Shown: positions 15,832 to 28,147 of the stretch, one piece after another | Layout: each line of letters starts with the position of its first letter | Numbering within the stretch: position 1 is the first letter of the stretch | From: CBDIHP01 sp965279195 | Lineage (GTDB): Bacteria > Planctomycetota > Planctomycetia > Isosphaerales > Isosphaeraceae | Direction: 5' to 3' | Length of the DNA stretch: 64,000 bases | NCBI GenBank assembly: GCA_965279195.1 | Contig: CBDIHP010000035.1 | Location: 1-64,000, forward strand | Notes under the pieces: model-generated | The model's input: the letters and a program-made list of their open reading frames with translations, nothing else | Databases searched by the model: none | Told to the model about the DNA's origin: nothing | Position numbers and translations under genes: made by a program

Positions 15832-18615
15832 TCAATGTGCCCTGGCGGGAAGCCCGTCGGGCGTCACGACCCGCACATCCTTCACCCCGGGGATCTTGCG
15901 GAGCTTCGCCTCGACCGACTTGCGGTCGCCGACGACGAGGACGGTCAGCGCGGCCGGGTCGGTGGCCTCGGCGATCACCTTGCGGATCTCGTCGGGCTTC
16001 GGTGAGTCGAGCCGCTTGAGATAGGTCGCCAGGTAGTCGTCGGGGAGCCGGAACTGGGCAAGTTCCATGAGCGCACCGGCGATGGCGGAGGGGTCCTCGA
16101 ACTCCTCGGGGAAGGCCCGGCCGATGGCGTCGCGGGCGGTGGCGATCTCCTCGTCGGAGAGCGGCTGGCCCTTCTGCAGGGCGCCCAGCTCCTTGAGGAC
16201 CTCGGTCAGCGCCTCGGCCGTGGCGTCGCCCCGGACGGCCGAGGAGACCTGCCAGGTGCCGTAGTTGCGGCGGAAGGTGAAGCGGGAGCCGATCCCGTAG
16301 CTATAACCATTCTTCTCGCGCAAGTTGGCGTTGAGGCGACTGAGGAAGTCCTCTCCGACGGAGTGGTTCGCGATGGTCTCGGCGAAGTAGCGGGGGTCGT
16401 CGTGCCCGGTCCAGATGCGTCCCAGCGAGAGGATACTCTGGACGGCCCCCGGCTTGTCCACCAGGTAGACGACGCCCGGCTCGGGCTTGAGCGTGGGGCT
16501 GGGCCGCTTCGCCGGGACCGGGGTGGGGTTTTTCCAGGCTCCGAAACGCTTCTCCAGGGATTCAAACACGGCGTCGGGCTCGACATCGCCCGACACGACG
16601 ATCGTCGCGTGAGAAGGCCCAAAATGGGCCTTGTGGAAGGTGATGGCGTCCTGAAGCGTGAGACCGTCGATGGTCGCGAGGTCGCCGTCGTCGGGCTGGC
16701 CGTAGGGGTTGTCGCGCCCGAAGAGCAGGGCCCGGAACGCGCGCTGGGCGATCGCCATCGGGCGGTCGGCGTTCTGGATCAGCCCGGCCTTCTGAAGACT
16801 CCGCTCGCGTTCGAAGTCGGACGGGTCGAACCGGGGGCCGAGGACCATCGGCGTGAACAGGTCGAGGGCCGGCTGGAAGTTCCTCGCCAGCGTGCTCAGC
16901 GAGTAGAGTGTCGAGTCGGGCCCCACGAAGATCGATGGGCCAGTCCCGAGCGCCTCGAAGGCCTCGGTCAGCTCGGTCGAATTCTTATCCTTCGTACCCT
17001 TGTCGAGGATCGACCCCAGCAGCGAGACGAGCCCGGCCTTGTCCTTCGGCGAGTCGGCCGTGCCGACGGGGAGGCTGAGCTGCATCGAGACGAGCGGCAG
17101 GGTCTTCCAGGGGGCGACCCAGACGTTGATGCCGTTCGAAAGGGTCTTCCGCACGAAGTTCGGCGCGACCAGGTCGCCCGACGGCGACGGCCCCGGCAGG
17201 GTCTTCCAGTCCGGCCCGGCGTCGACGTTGCGTTCGGACTCGGCCGGCTCGGCGTCGTTGCTCGGATTCGGGCCGAGGAACGTCACCTCCGACTTGGCCT
17301 CGCCCTCCTTGGTGGGGACGACCTCCAGGGCGACCTTCTCGGGTGTGATGTACCTGGATGCGACCCGGGCGAGGTCGGCGGTGGTGACGTCGAAGTAGCG
17401 GGCGATGTCCTTGCGGTAGTGCTCGGGGTCGCCCTTCTGGACGTAGCCGATGGCGAGCTGGAAGGCCCGGCCGGTGTTGCCGGTCAGCTCGTGGTAGGTG
17501 CTGGTCTCGAGCTTCGCCAGCGCCCTTTTGAGTTCGGCTTCGGTCGGAGGGTGCGTCTTGAGGTCGTCGAGCACGTGCCGGATCTCGGCCTCGACATGTG
17601 CGAGGGTCTTGCCCGCGGCGGCCGTGGCGCGGATCTCGAACAGGCCGGCGATCTCCTTCGAGTCCTGGCCCGCGCTGACGTCCTTGGCCACCTTGGTGTC
17701 GCGCACCAGACGCCGGTAGAGCCGGGAGGCCTCGCCGCCGCTGAGGATGCTGCCGAGGAGGTCGAGCGCGGGGGCGTCGGCGTTGTCGTCGTCCACCGTC
17801 GGCCAGGCCCAGTAGACCCGGGGCAGGGAGACCTTGTCCTTGAGGACCGTCCGCGAGGGCTTGAGGCCCGGGGCAGGGGCCTGGACGGGCTTCGGCCTCG
17901 GGCCGGACGCGATGGGGCCGAAGTAGTCCTTGATCCATTCCTTGGCCTGCGCGACGTCGAAGTCGCCGGAGAGGCTGAGGCAGGCGTTGGCGGGGTTGTA
18001 GAACTCGGCGAAGAACAGCCGGAGGTCCTTGAGCGACGCCGCGTTCAGGTCCTTCATCGAGCCGATGACCGACCACGAATAGGGGTGGCCCTTGGGGAAG
18101 ATGGCCCCGAGGATGGCCTCCTCCGACAGCCCATACGGCTGGTTGTCGACCGACTGCCGCCGCTCGTTCTTGACGATCTCGCGCTCGGTGTCGAACTTCG
18201 CCTGATCGAGCGCCGAGGGCAGGAACGCCAGGCGTTCGGCTTCGAGGTACAACGCGCGTTTGAGGAAGCTGCTGGCGACCGTCTCGTGGTAGACCGTCAT
18301 ATCCTCGGTCGTGAACGCGTTCGACTGCGCGCCGGTCTCCTGGAGCGGGATGTCGTAGTTGGGGACGTTCTTTGTGCCACGGAACATCATGTGTTCAAAG
18401 AAGTGGGCGAACCCCGTCTTGCCCGCACGCTCGTTCTTGGACCCGACGTGGTACGCCACGCAGACCGTCACCTGCGGGATGCCCGGGTCGCGGTGCAGGA
18501 CGACCTTGAGGCCGTTGGGCAGCTCGTAGTGCTCGATCGCCAGCCGGGGTAGGGGGGGCTTGTCGGCGGCGTATGTGCTGGCGGAGAGGGCCAGGAAGAT
18601 GGCAAGCGTTCGCAT
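15832..18615 (-). CDS. Exported M16 family zinc peptidase with two M16 domains
   Basis: The 927-residue protein has a signal peptide (MRTLAIFLALSASTYAA) and two M16 modules in one chain. The first carries the inverted zinc motif HFFEH (His71, Glu74, His75) and the downstream NERRQ glutamate (Glu151); the second (from about residue 480) has the structural fold but no HxxEH, as in many bacterial two-domain M16 proteins where the second half closes the chamber. ATG 18615 is preferred over the one nine codons upstream because CGGAGG lies just before it. It probably degrades peptides in the periplasm. Confidence 0.88.
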   Translation of the reverse strand: MRTLAIFLALSASTYAADKPPLPRLAIEHYELPNGLKVVLHRDPGIPQVTVCVAYHVGSKNERAGKTGFAHFFEHMMFRGTKNVPNYDIPLQETGAQSNAFTTEDMTVYHETVASSFLKRALYLEAERLAFLPSALDQAKFDTEREIVKNERRQSVDNQPYGLSEEAILGAIFPKGHPYSWSVIGSMKDLNAASLKDLRLFFAEFYNPANACLSLSGDFDVAQAKEWIKDYFGPIASGPRPKPVQAPAPGLKPSRTVLKDKVSLPRVYWAWPTVDDDNADAPALDLLGSILSGGEASRLYRRLVRDTKVAKDVSAGQDSKEIAGLFEIRATAAAGKTLAHVEAEIRHVLDDLKTHPPTEAELKRALAKLETSTYHELTGNTGRAFQLAIGYVQKGDPEHYRKDIARYFDVTTADLARVASRYITPEKVALEVVPTKEGEAKSEVTFLGPNPSNDAEPAESERNVDAGPDWKTLPGPSPSGDLVAPNFVRKTLSNGINVWVAPWKTLPLVSMQLSLPVGTADSPKDKAGLVSLLGSILDKGTKDKNSTELTEAFEALGTGPSIFVGPDSTLYSLSTLARNFQPALDLFTPMVLGPRFDPSDFERERSLQKAGLIQNADRPMAIAQRAFRALLFGRDNPYGQPDDGDLATIDGLTLQDAITFHKAHFGPSHATIVVSGDVEPDAVFESLEKRFGAWKNPTPVPAKRPSPTLKPEPGVVYLVDKPGAVQSILSLGRIWTGHDDPRYFAETIANHSVGEDFLSRLNANLREKNGYSYGIGSRFTFRRNYGTWQVSSAVRGDATAEALTEVLKELGALQKGQPLSDEEIATARDAIGRAFPEEFEDPSAIAGALMELAQFRLPDDYLATYLKRLDSPKPDEIRKVIAEATDPAALTVLVVGDRKSVEAKLRKIPGVKDVRVVTPDGLPARAH

Positions 18616-18669
18616 ATGGTCGTTCCTCCGTGTCAATCGCATGTGCGGCGATCAGAAAGCGATGACCTG

Positions 18670-18712
18670 TTTGGAGCCAGTTCGTGTGCCACTGGCTGTG
18701 CCAGTGCGACGG
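18670..18712. repeat. Family 5 repeat, left half only
   Basis: TTTGGAGCCAGTTCGTGTG is followed by CCACTGGCTGTGCCAGTGCGAC, here quoted in two blocks (CCACTGGCTG, TGCCAGTGCGAC), matching the left end of 15657-15786. The right arm is absent. Confidence 0.65.
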
Positions 18713-18750
18713 TGGCCGTGGCCCTGAATCGCTGGGCGAGGGCCCGGCAC

Positions 18751-18915
18751 GCTGGGCGCGGCTCTCCTGACCCCGCCCCCACCTCGGCCATTCGAACCGG
18801 CGGATCGGGTCTCCGGACCCGTTCGGCTAGGCCTGAACTTGCGGGTCTGGAGACCCGGTTTTGTGGTTTGCTTCGATCGCGGTAGGGGCGGGGTCTGGAG
18901 ACCCACGCCCAGCGC
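18751..18915. repeat. Family 2 palindromic element, copy B
   Basis: Left end GCTGGGCGCGGCTCTCCTGA, right end GGAGACCCACGCCCAGCGC, internal GGGTCTCCGGACCCG and GGGTCTGGAGACCC. It lies head to tail behind the family 5 half-copy. Together they fill the 368-base gap 18616-18983, which has no gene. Confidence 0.7.
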
Positions 18916-18983
18916 TTTCGATCCTCGCCAGGCGCCTCCGAGCCGCGCCCAGTGTTTCCAACCTACGCTGGAAGAGGCCTGGA

Positions 18984-20246
18984 TCAATGCTCGTCCTTGG
19001 GCGTCTCCGGCTGGTCGACCTCGGGCGTGGTCGTTTTTTGAAGCTGCTTCGCGACCTGTCCGGCCTTCCTCAATGCCCGCAGGACGTTGCCGCCGTTGAT
19101 CTTCTTGATGGCCTCGTCGGAGTAGCCCCGGCGGAGGAGTTCCTCGGTGAGTTTGGGGTAGCAGGAGACGTCTTCGAGGCCGACGGGCCAGCTCGTGATG
19201 CCGTCGAAGTCGGAGCCGATGCCGACGTGGTCGATGCCGGCGACCTTCACGAGGTGGTCGATGTGATCGGCCACGTCGGCGATGGTGCCCCGGGGCATCT
19301 TCTGATTCTTGAAGAAGGCGCTCATGGCCTTGCGCTGGGCGGCAGTACTGTCGGGATACTTCGCCTTGAACTCGGCGCGGGCCGTGGCGACGGCCTTCGC
19401 CGACGAGGGGACGACGAAGCCCGAGTAGAAGTTGACCATGATCACGCCGCCGTTGGTCGGGATCTGCTGGAGGATCTCGTCCGGCACGTTGCGGGGGCTG
19501 GGGGCGATCGCGAACGCGCTCGAATGGCTGGCGATGATCGGGGCCTTCGAGACGCGAAGGGCGTCGGCCATGGTGCTGGGGGCGACGTGGGAGATGTCGA
19601 CGAGCATCCCGAGCCGGTTCATTTCCTTGACGACCCGCTCGCCGAACGGGGTGAGGCCGTCGTGCTTCGGCTCGTCGGTGGCGGCGTCGGCCCACTTGAG
19701 GGTCGAGTTGTGGGTCAGGGTAATGTAGCGGGCGCCGAGGCGGTGGAAGACCCGGAGCATGGACAGGTCGTCCTCGATCGCCACGCCCCCTTCGATCCCG
19801 ATCAGGGACGCGATCTTGCCGGCCTTGAGCGCCGTCTCGACGTCGTCGGCGTCGTAGGCGATCTGGAGGTGGTCGGGGTACTTCTCGACCATCCGGTGGA
19901 CCAGGTCGATCTGCTCGGCCACGGTCCGCATCGGGTTCTTCTGCTCGCTCGGGATGTACACCGACCAGAACTGGGCCTTCAGGCCCCCCTTCTTCGCGCG
20001 CGGGAAGTCGGTCTGGCCCTTGGGGAACCCCTTGACCAGATCCACCTTCTCGAAGGCTATGTCCCCGACCTCGCGGAGCAGCCAGGGGAGGTCGTTGTGG
20101 CCGTCGAAGACGAAGCCTTCCTCGTGGATCTTCCTCGCCCGCTCGGCGACGTCGGCCTTCGGATCCTGGGCCCGGAGCGTCAGGCTCAGAGTGAAGAGGA
20201 ACCCGGACAGGACGAGGGCGGAGCGGCGCATTACGGGTCGAGGCAT
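18984..20246 (-). CDS. Membrane dipeptidase (peptidase M19), exported
   Basis: The 420-residue protein belongs to the renal dipeptidase family of binuclear zinc enzymes that cleave dipeptides. It has a signal sequence (RRSALVLSGFLFTLSLTLRA), the first metal motif FDGHNDLP, the bridging glutamate in IGIEGGVA, ISHVAPSTM, the second metal histidines around ASHSSAFAI, and GIGSDFDGI. ATG 20246 is chosen as the first start after the repeat; the frame remains open for 130 codons upstream through the family 2 repeat, which is not protein-like. ATG 20231, five codons downstream, is a possible alternative. Confidence 0.9.
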   Translation of the reverse strand: MPRPVMRRSALVLSGFLFTLSLTLRAQDPKADVAERARKIHEEGFVFDGHNDLPWLLREVGDIAFEKVDLVKGFPKGQTDFPRAKKGGLKAQFWSVYIPSEQKNPMRTVAEQIDLVHRMVEKYPDHLQIAYDADDVETALKAGKIASLIGIEGGVAIEDDLSMLRVFHRLGARYITLTHNSTLKWADAATDEPKHDGLTPFGERVVKEMNRLGMLVDISHVAPSTMADALRVSKAPIIASHSSAFAIAPSPRNVPDEILQQIPTNGGVIMVNFYSGFVVPSSAKAVATARAEFKAKYPDSTAAQRKAMSAFFKNQKMPRGTIADVADHIDHLVKVAGIDHVGIGSDFDGITSWPVGLEDVSCYPKLTEELLRRGYSDEAIKKINGGNVLRALRKAGQVAKQLQKTTTPEVDQPETPKDEH

Positions 20247-20463
20247 GGAGCGGGTTCCGTGTTGCGGGACGTGACTCGATCGGAGCGGAGAGGCTCCGCG
20301 TATTCTGGACGGAATCCGCCGGCTTGGCAACACGCGCGGCGCGTCCGTGGCGGGAAACGTGACCAGATGGGGATCGGGTTCTCGATCCCGGTTCGCGCAC
20401 GCGCCGTGCGAGCGTCTCCCGATGCCGCCCAAACCCACGCCGCGCGCTCGGAGCGGGTCGGAC

Positions 20464-20646
20464 GCGCTTGGCGCGGGTCTCCCGACCCCGCAGCGACCTC
20501 CGCCTCGCCGTACCACCGGATCCCGGGCCCTAGACCCTTTCGGAACCCCCCGCGCGACGAGGCTCTTGATCTTCGGGTCGGGAGACCCGCTCCTCTGGTA
20601 CGGCTTCTCAGGGCATGGGCGGGGTCTGGAGACCCTCGCCCAGCGC
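20464..20646. repeat. Family 2 palindromic element, copy C
   Basis: Left end CGCTTGGCGCGGGTCTCCCG, right end GGAGACCCTCGCCCAGCGC. Internal GGTCGGGAGACCCG and GGTACGGCTTCTCAGGGC match copy A closely. The 561-base gap 20247-20807 consists of this element, a short GGAGCGGAGAGGCTCCGCG hairpin near 20280, and the promoter region below. Confidence 0.7.
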
Positions 20647-20674
20647 ATTGGCAGCTCCGCACCCGCAGTTCGAA

Positions 20675-20709
20675 GGGGAATTCCCCCCGGTGCGGTGGCC
20701 CGCTACAAT
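20675..20709 (+). promoter_or_regulatory. Promoter and palindrome upstream of prolyl oligopeptidase
   Basis: The -10 TACAAT (20704-20709, within GCTACAAT) lies 17 bases after a poor -35, TTCCCC (20681-20686). A perfect 12-bp palindrome GGGGAATTCCCC (20675-20686) covers the -35 position and could be a regulator site. Confidence 0.45.
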
Positions 20710-20807
20710 GCGTTTTCACATCGCGGACGCGGCGCGGCCAGGGCCGGAGCCCGATATCACTGGATCCGATCCGATCCCTTTCCAGCATGTCCTCGCGAGA
20801 CCCATCC

Positions 20808-22976
<2,169 letters not shown>

Positions 22977-22997
22977 CCTAGACTCCCCTTGGGGAGC

Positions 22998-23031
22998 GAT
23001 CGGCCCGGGGTGATGTCGCCCCGGGCCGATC
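22998..23031 (+). terminator. Terminator-like hairpin after prolyl oligopeptidase
   Basis: A perfect 13-bp stem GATCGGCCCGGGG / CCCCGGGCCGATC surrounds an 8-base loop, 21 bases after the stop codon. No T-run follows, so termination would need a factor. Confidence 0.5.
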
Positions 23032-23109
23032 CGACCGTCGCGCGTCCCGGCTCCCCTCGGGTCGCGGCCGTTTCCCGGGCGGGGCGCGTCCGGCCGACCC
23101 ATCGAGGGG

Positions 23110-23138
23110 TTGGCAATCCCGCTGGGATTTCCCATACT
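23110..23138 (+). promoter_or_regulatory. Promoter for alpha-glucan phosphorylase
   Basis: TTGGCA (23110-23115) is followed after 17 bases by CATACT (23133-23138). It places the transcript start near 23145, so upstream in-frame starts for the next gene are excluded. Confidence 0.6.
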
Positions 23139-23205
23139 GTCCACCCCGACCGTGCCCGAGACGCCGGGCCCTGGGTGTTTGCATCAAATGAGCATGGGGG
23201 AGACC

Positions 23206-25350
23206 ATGGCGGGTCAGGCCAAAGTCATCGACAAGTTGCGCGAGCTGGCGAGGAACCTCTGGTGGGTCTGGCAGCCAGACGTCGTCAGCTTGTTCCGGGA
23301 ACTCGACCCGGCCCTCTGGAGGCAGACCGACCACAACCCGGTCGAGTTCCTCAAGAAGCTCTCGCCCGAGACCCTCGAACGTCTCACCCAGGAGTCGGCC
23401 CTCCACTCCCGGATCGACTACGCCTTCCGGCGCCTGTCGGAGTACATGCGGAACACCGATAGCTGGGGCTCGACCTACGCCTCCAGCCTCCGCGTGCGCC
23501 CTGTGGCGTACTTCTCGGCCGAGTTCGGCTTGCACGAGAGCCTGCCGATCTACTCCGGCGGCCTCGGTGTCCTCGCCGGCGACCACCTCAAGAGCGCCAG
23601 CGACCTCGGCATCCCGCTCATCGGGATCGGCCTCCTCTACGCGCAGGGCTATTTCCGCCAGACCATCGACGAGCACGGCTGGCAGCGCGAGGAGTACCTC
23701 AGCAACAACCCCGAACTCCTGCCGATCCAGCCCACCAAGGGCCCCGACGGCAAGGAGCTGATGATCTCGATCGACACCCACGCCGGCGTCCTGCACGCCA
23801 AGGTCTGGGAGGTCGAGGTCGGCCGCACCCGGCTGCTCCTGCTCGACTCGAACGTCCCCGAGAATAACGAGTACGACCGCGCGCTGACCTCCCGCCTCTA
23901 CGGCGGCGATGCCCGCATCCGGATCCGCCAGGAGCTGCTCCTCGGCGTCGGCGGCGTCCGGGCGCTCGACGCGCTGGGGATCCACCCGTCGGTTCTCCAC
24001 CTCAACGAAGGCCACAGCGCCTTCGCCGTGCTGGAGAAGACCCGGTCGGAGATGGCGTCCGAAGGGCTGCCGTTCGGCGAGGCGTCCCGCAACGTCGCGC
24101 AGATGACGGTCTTCACGACCCACACGCCGGTCGCCGCCGGCCACGACCGCTTCCCCGCGCAGCTCGTCGAAGAGCACCTGGGCAAGATCCGCGACGGCCT
24201 GCACCTGTCGTACGACGACTTCATGGGCCTCGGCCGGGTCTATCCGTCCGACACCAACGAGCCGTTCTGCATGACGGTCCTGGCGCTCAAGCTCTCCCGA
24301 CACGCCAACGGCGTCAGCGCGCTCCACGGCCAGGTGTCGCGCCGGATGTGGCACCCGTTGTATCCGAACCGCCCCGAGGAAGGCGTGCCGATCGGGCACA
24401 TCACCAACGGCGTCCACGTCTCCTCCTGGATGTCGCCCCAGACCGCCCGGATGCTCGACCGCCACCTCGACGTCGACTGGCGTCAGCGGGTCCGCCACCC
24501 CGAGGCCTGGGCCAAGGTCGACGAGATCGACGACTCGGAACTCTGGGAGACCCAGCAGATCCTCAAGGCCGGGCTCATCGAGTTCGTCCGTCGCCGGCTG
24601 GTCCTCCAGGCCGAGCGCCGGGGCGAGGGGCCCGAGGCGATCGCGGCGGCCAAGAACGCCCTGAACCTGGAATACCTCACGATCGGCTTCGCCCGGCGGT
24701 TCGCCACCTACAAGCGGGCCGGCCTGGTGCTCCGCGACGTCGAGCGGCTGGCCGAGATGGTCAACGCCTCCGATCGCCCGGTCCAGTTCATCTTCGCGGG
24801 CAAGGCACACCCCGAAGACAACATGGGCAAGGAGCTGATCCAGAACATCGTGAAGCTGACCCGCGACCCCCGGATCGCCGGAAGGCTCGTGTTCGTCGAG
24901 AATTACGACATGAACGTCGCCCGGAACCTGGTCCAGGGTGTCGACGTCTGGCTCAACAACCCCCGCCGCCCTCAGGAGGCGTCGGGCACCTCCGGCGAGA
25001 AGGTTCTGCTCAACGGCGGGCTCAACTTCTCGATCCTCGACGGCTGGTGGGCCGAGGCGTATGATGGCCGCAACGGCTTCGCAATCGGCCACGGTGGCGC
25101 GCATTCGTCCCCGGCGATCCAGGACGAGCGCGACCACGACGACCTGATCCGGACCCTGACCCAGGAAGTCATCCCGCTCTTCTACGACCGCGACACCAAC
25201 GGCCTCCCCAGGCGCTGGATCGCCCGGCAGAAGGCGGGCCTCAAGACCCTCGGCTGGCGGTTCAACGCCGACCGCATGGTCATGGATTACGTCCTCAACT
25301 GCTACCTGCCCGCCGCGTTGGGCCAGTCGTGCACCATGCCCGGTCACTGA
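23206..25350 (+). CDS. glgP: Alpha-glucan phosphorylase (GT35, short form)
   Basis: It releases glucose 1-phosphate from glycogen or maltodextrin. The product (714 residues from this start) begins with KVIDKLRELARNLWWVWQPD, typical of the short alpha-glucan phosphorylase subfamily, and has PIYSGGLGVLAGDHLKSASD, LHLNEGHSAF, IGHITNGVHV and RRFATYKRA. The pyridoxal phosphate lysine lies in EASGTSGEKVLLNGG (Lys599). ATG 23206 follows GGGGGAG; ATG 23188 or 23194 would add 6 or 4 residues. Pgi at 48039 could use the product, but the genes are far apart. Confidence 0.92.
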   Translation: MAGQAKVIDKLRELARNLWWVWQPDVVSLFRELDPALWRQTDHNPVEFLKKLSPETLERLTQESALHSRIDYAFRRLSEYMRNTDSWGSTYASSLRVRPVAYFSAEFGLHESLPIYSGGLGVLAGDHLKSASDLGIPLIGIGLLYAQGYFRQTIDEHGWQREEYLSNNPELLPIQPTKGPDGKELMISIDTHAGVLHAKVWEVEVGRTRLLLLDSNVPENNEYDRALTSRLYGGDARIRIRQELLLGVGGVRALDALGIHPSVLHLNEGHSAFAVLEKTRSEMASEGLPFGEASRNVAQMTVFTTHTPVAAGHDRFPAQLVEEHLGKIRDGLHLSYDDFMGLGRVYPSDTNEPFCMTVLALKLSRHANGVSALHGQVSRRMWHPLYPNRPEEGVPIGHITNGVHVSSWMSPQTARMLDRHLDVDWRQRVRHPEAWAKVDEIDDSELWETQQILKAGLIEFVRRRLVLQAERRGEGPEAIAAAKNALNLEYLTIGFARRFATYKRAGLVLRDVERLAEMVNASDRPVQFIFAGKAHPEDNMGKELIQNIVKLTRDPRIAGRLVFVENYDMNVARNLVQGVDVWLNNPRRPQEASGTSGEKVLLNGGLNFSILDGWWAEAYDGRNGFAIGHGGAHSSPAIQDERDHDDLIRTLTQEVIPLFYDRDTNGLPRRWIARQKAGLKTLGWRFNADRMVMDYVLNCYLPAALGQSCTMPGH

Positions 25351-25362
25351 GATCGACCCAAC

Positions 25363-25409
25363 GGCGTCACGGTTCCCACTTTGCGCCGCATATTGGGTGC
25401 CGTGACGCC
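25363..25409 (+). terminator. Hairpin after glgP
   Basis: GGCGTCACGG (25363-25372) pairs perfectly with CCGTGACGCC (25400-25409) around a 27-base loop. Outer CCAACG/CGTTGG blocks extend the symmetry. It may end glgP transcription or act in the kinase leader. Confidence 0.4.
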
Positions 25410-25492
25410 GCGCGATCCGTTGGGCCCTACCTGGACTGCGGCAACCCCCACCGCGAAACCCCCGGAACCTCCCGAGGGAGGGACTCGTCGCC

Positions 25493-27214
<1,722 letters not shown>

Positions 27215-27266
27215 CCGCCCCGGGCTTCACGTCCTTCTCATAATCGCTCAGGTCCGAATAAATGGA

Positions 27267-27300
27267 TTGACCTCGGTGGGGGTCCCGTATAGCATACGGG
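27267..27300 (+). promoter_or_regulatory. Promoter with overlapping operator-like palindrome
   Basis: TTGACC (27267-27272) and TAGCAT (27290-27295, spacer 17) form a promoter. A perfect palindrome CCCGTAT-AGC-ATACGGG (27284-27300) covers the -10. Phd-type antitoxins normally repress their own promoters by binding such palindromes, which fits the gene downstream. Confidence 0.55.
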
Positions 27301-27382
27301 TACATATCGCCTCGGGGTGACCCTTTCTGCACCCCACAAATCCCCACGCGTCATTCGGCCGCTAGCGGCCCAGAGGATGGAG

Positions 27383-27685
27383 ATGCCTCAGTCTCGCGTT
27401 CGCTTCATTGGCAGCCGTGAGCTTCACCGCGATTTGCCGAAAGTCCTTGACTCGCTTGAAGATCCGTCGGCCCGTTACGTGCTGACGATCCACAGCAAGC
27501 CCAAGGCCGTCCTGATCGGCGCGGAGGCGTTCCTGGCGCTGCTGCGGGGCCATGCTCCGGCGGATCGCTTGCTCGCGCTCCAGCTCGGCGCCCTGGTCCA
27601 GGGGCTCGAAGCCACCTCCGCGGCCGAGGATGCCGCCGGGGAGGCGCAGGAGCAGGAAGTCGACCTGGTCGCCATCGGGGTCTGA
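27383..27685 (+). CDS. Phd/YefM-like antitoxin-type protein, no toxin partner visible
   Basis: The 100-residue protein has an N-terminal RFIGSRELHRDLPKVLDSLE and then RYVLTIHSKPKAVLIGAEAFLALL, the fold pattern of Phd/YefM antitoxins (an alpha-helix after the first strand, then a strand with KAVLI before a helix). The C-terminal 35 residues are acidic, alanine-rich and probably disordered, where a toxin would bind. No toxin reading frame lies within 400 bases on either side, so it may be an orphan or a stand-alone regulator. ATG 27383 has AGAGG six bases upstream; 27377 is an alternative. Confidence 0.6.
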   Translation: MPQSRVRFIGSRELHRDLPKVLDSLEDPSARYVLTIHSKPKAVLIGAEAFLALLRGHAPADRLLALQLGALVQGLEATSAAEDAAGEAQEQEVDLVAIGV

Positions 27686-27735
27686 CCCCGACTCGTCCCG
27701 GTCCCCACGTCTCGACGGATTGTCCCGAACACACC

Positions 27736-27768
27736 CGGCCCGCCCCCTCGTCGAGATGGGGCGGGCCG
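27736..27768 (+). terminator. Terminator after the antitoxin-like gene
   Basis: The stem CGGCCCGCCCC (27736-27746) pairs with GGGGCGGGCCG (27758-27768); the loop is about 11 bases. TTTC follows within 8 bases. Confidence 0.55.
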
Positions 27769-28030
27769 TCGGCGTTTCGGTGTTCTGCTGCCTGAAGGGG
27801 CCGTAGGGCAGTCAGATTTCCACACGGGGTGCGGACGCCTGAACTCCCGACATCCGTGCTGGACGTATCGCCAGGATGGATCCTCCCGGCGGGATGCTCT
27901 AGAGAATGGCGTAGGATCAGAGGGGATCTCCGACGATCGCCCGGGGATCAGGCCGCGCCGGGCGAATGTTCCCGGCACTGGGCTGCCGATCCTGACAGGA
28001 AGAGCGAAACCCCATCCCTCACGACCTGGC
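27769..28030. other. Intergenic region upstream of dnaE
   Basis: I see no gene, repeat family or RNA here. It separates the antitoxin-like gene from the dnaE promoter. No toxin reading frame is present on either strand. Confidence 0.5.
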
Positions 28031-28060
28031 TTGTTCAAAAGTACAGTTCCCGGTTAAAAT
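28031..28060 (+). promoter_or_regulatory. Promoter for dnaE
   Basis: TTGTTC (28031-28036) is followed after 18 bases by TAAAAT (28055-28060). The leader to the dnaE start would be about 80 bases. Confidence 0.6.
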
Positions 28061-28147
28061 GGGATCTGTGCTTGTGTTCAGGTCGTTGCGGAATCGTGTC
28101 GCTCCTGCTCCCGCGAAGACTCCCCAGGCGCAGACCGAGGTGCCCCG

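Noticed and set aside
20247..20648. N-terminal extension of the M19 dipeptidase
   Set aside because: The extra 134 codons translate a family 2 palindromic repeat; the signal peptide begins just after 20246.
27686..28147. A toxin gene partner for the antitoxin-like protein
   Set aside because: No frame of suitable length with a start and ribosome binding site was found on either strand.
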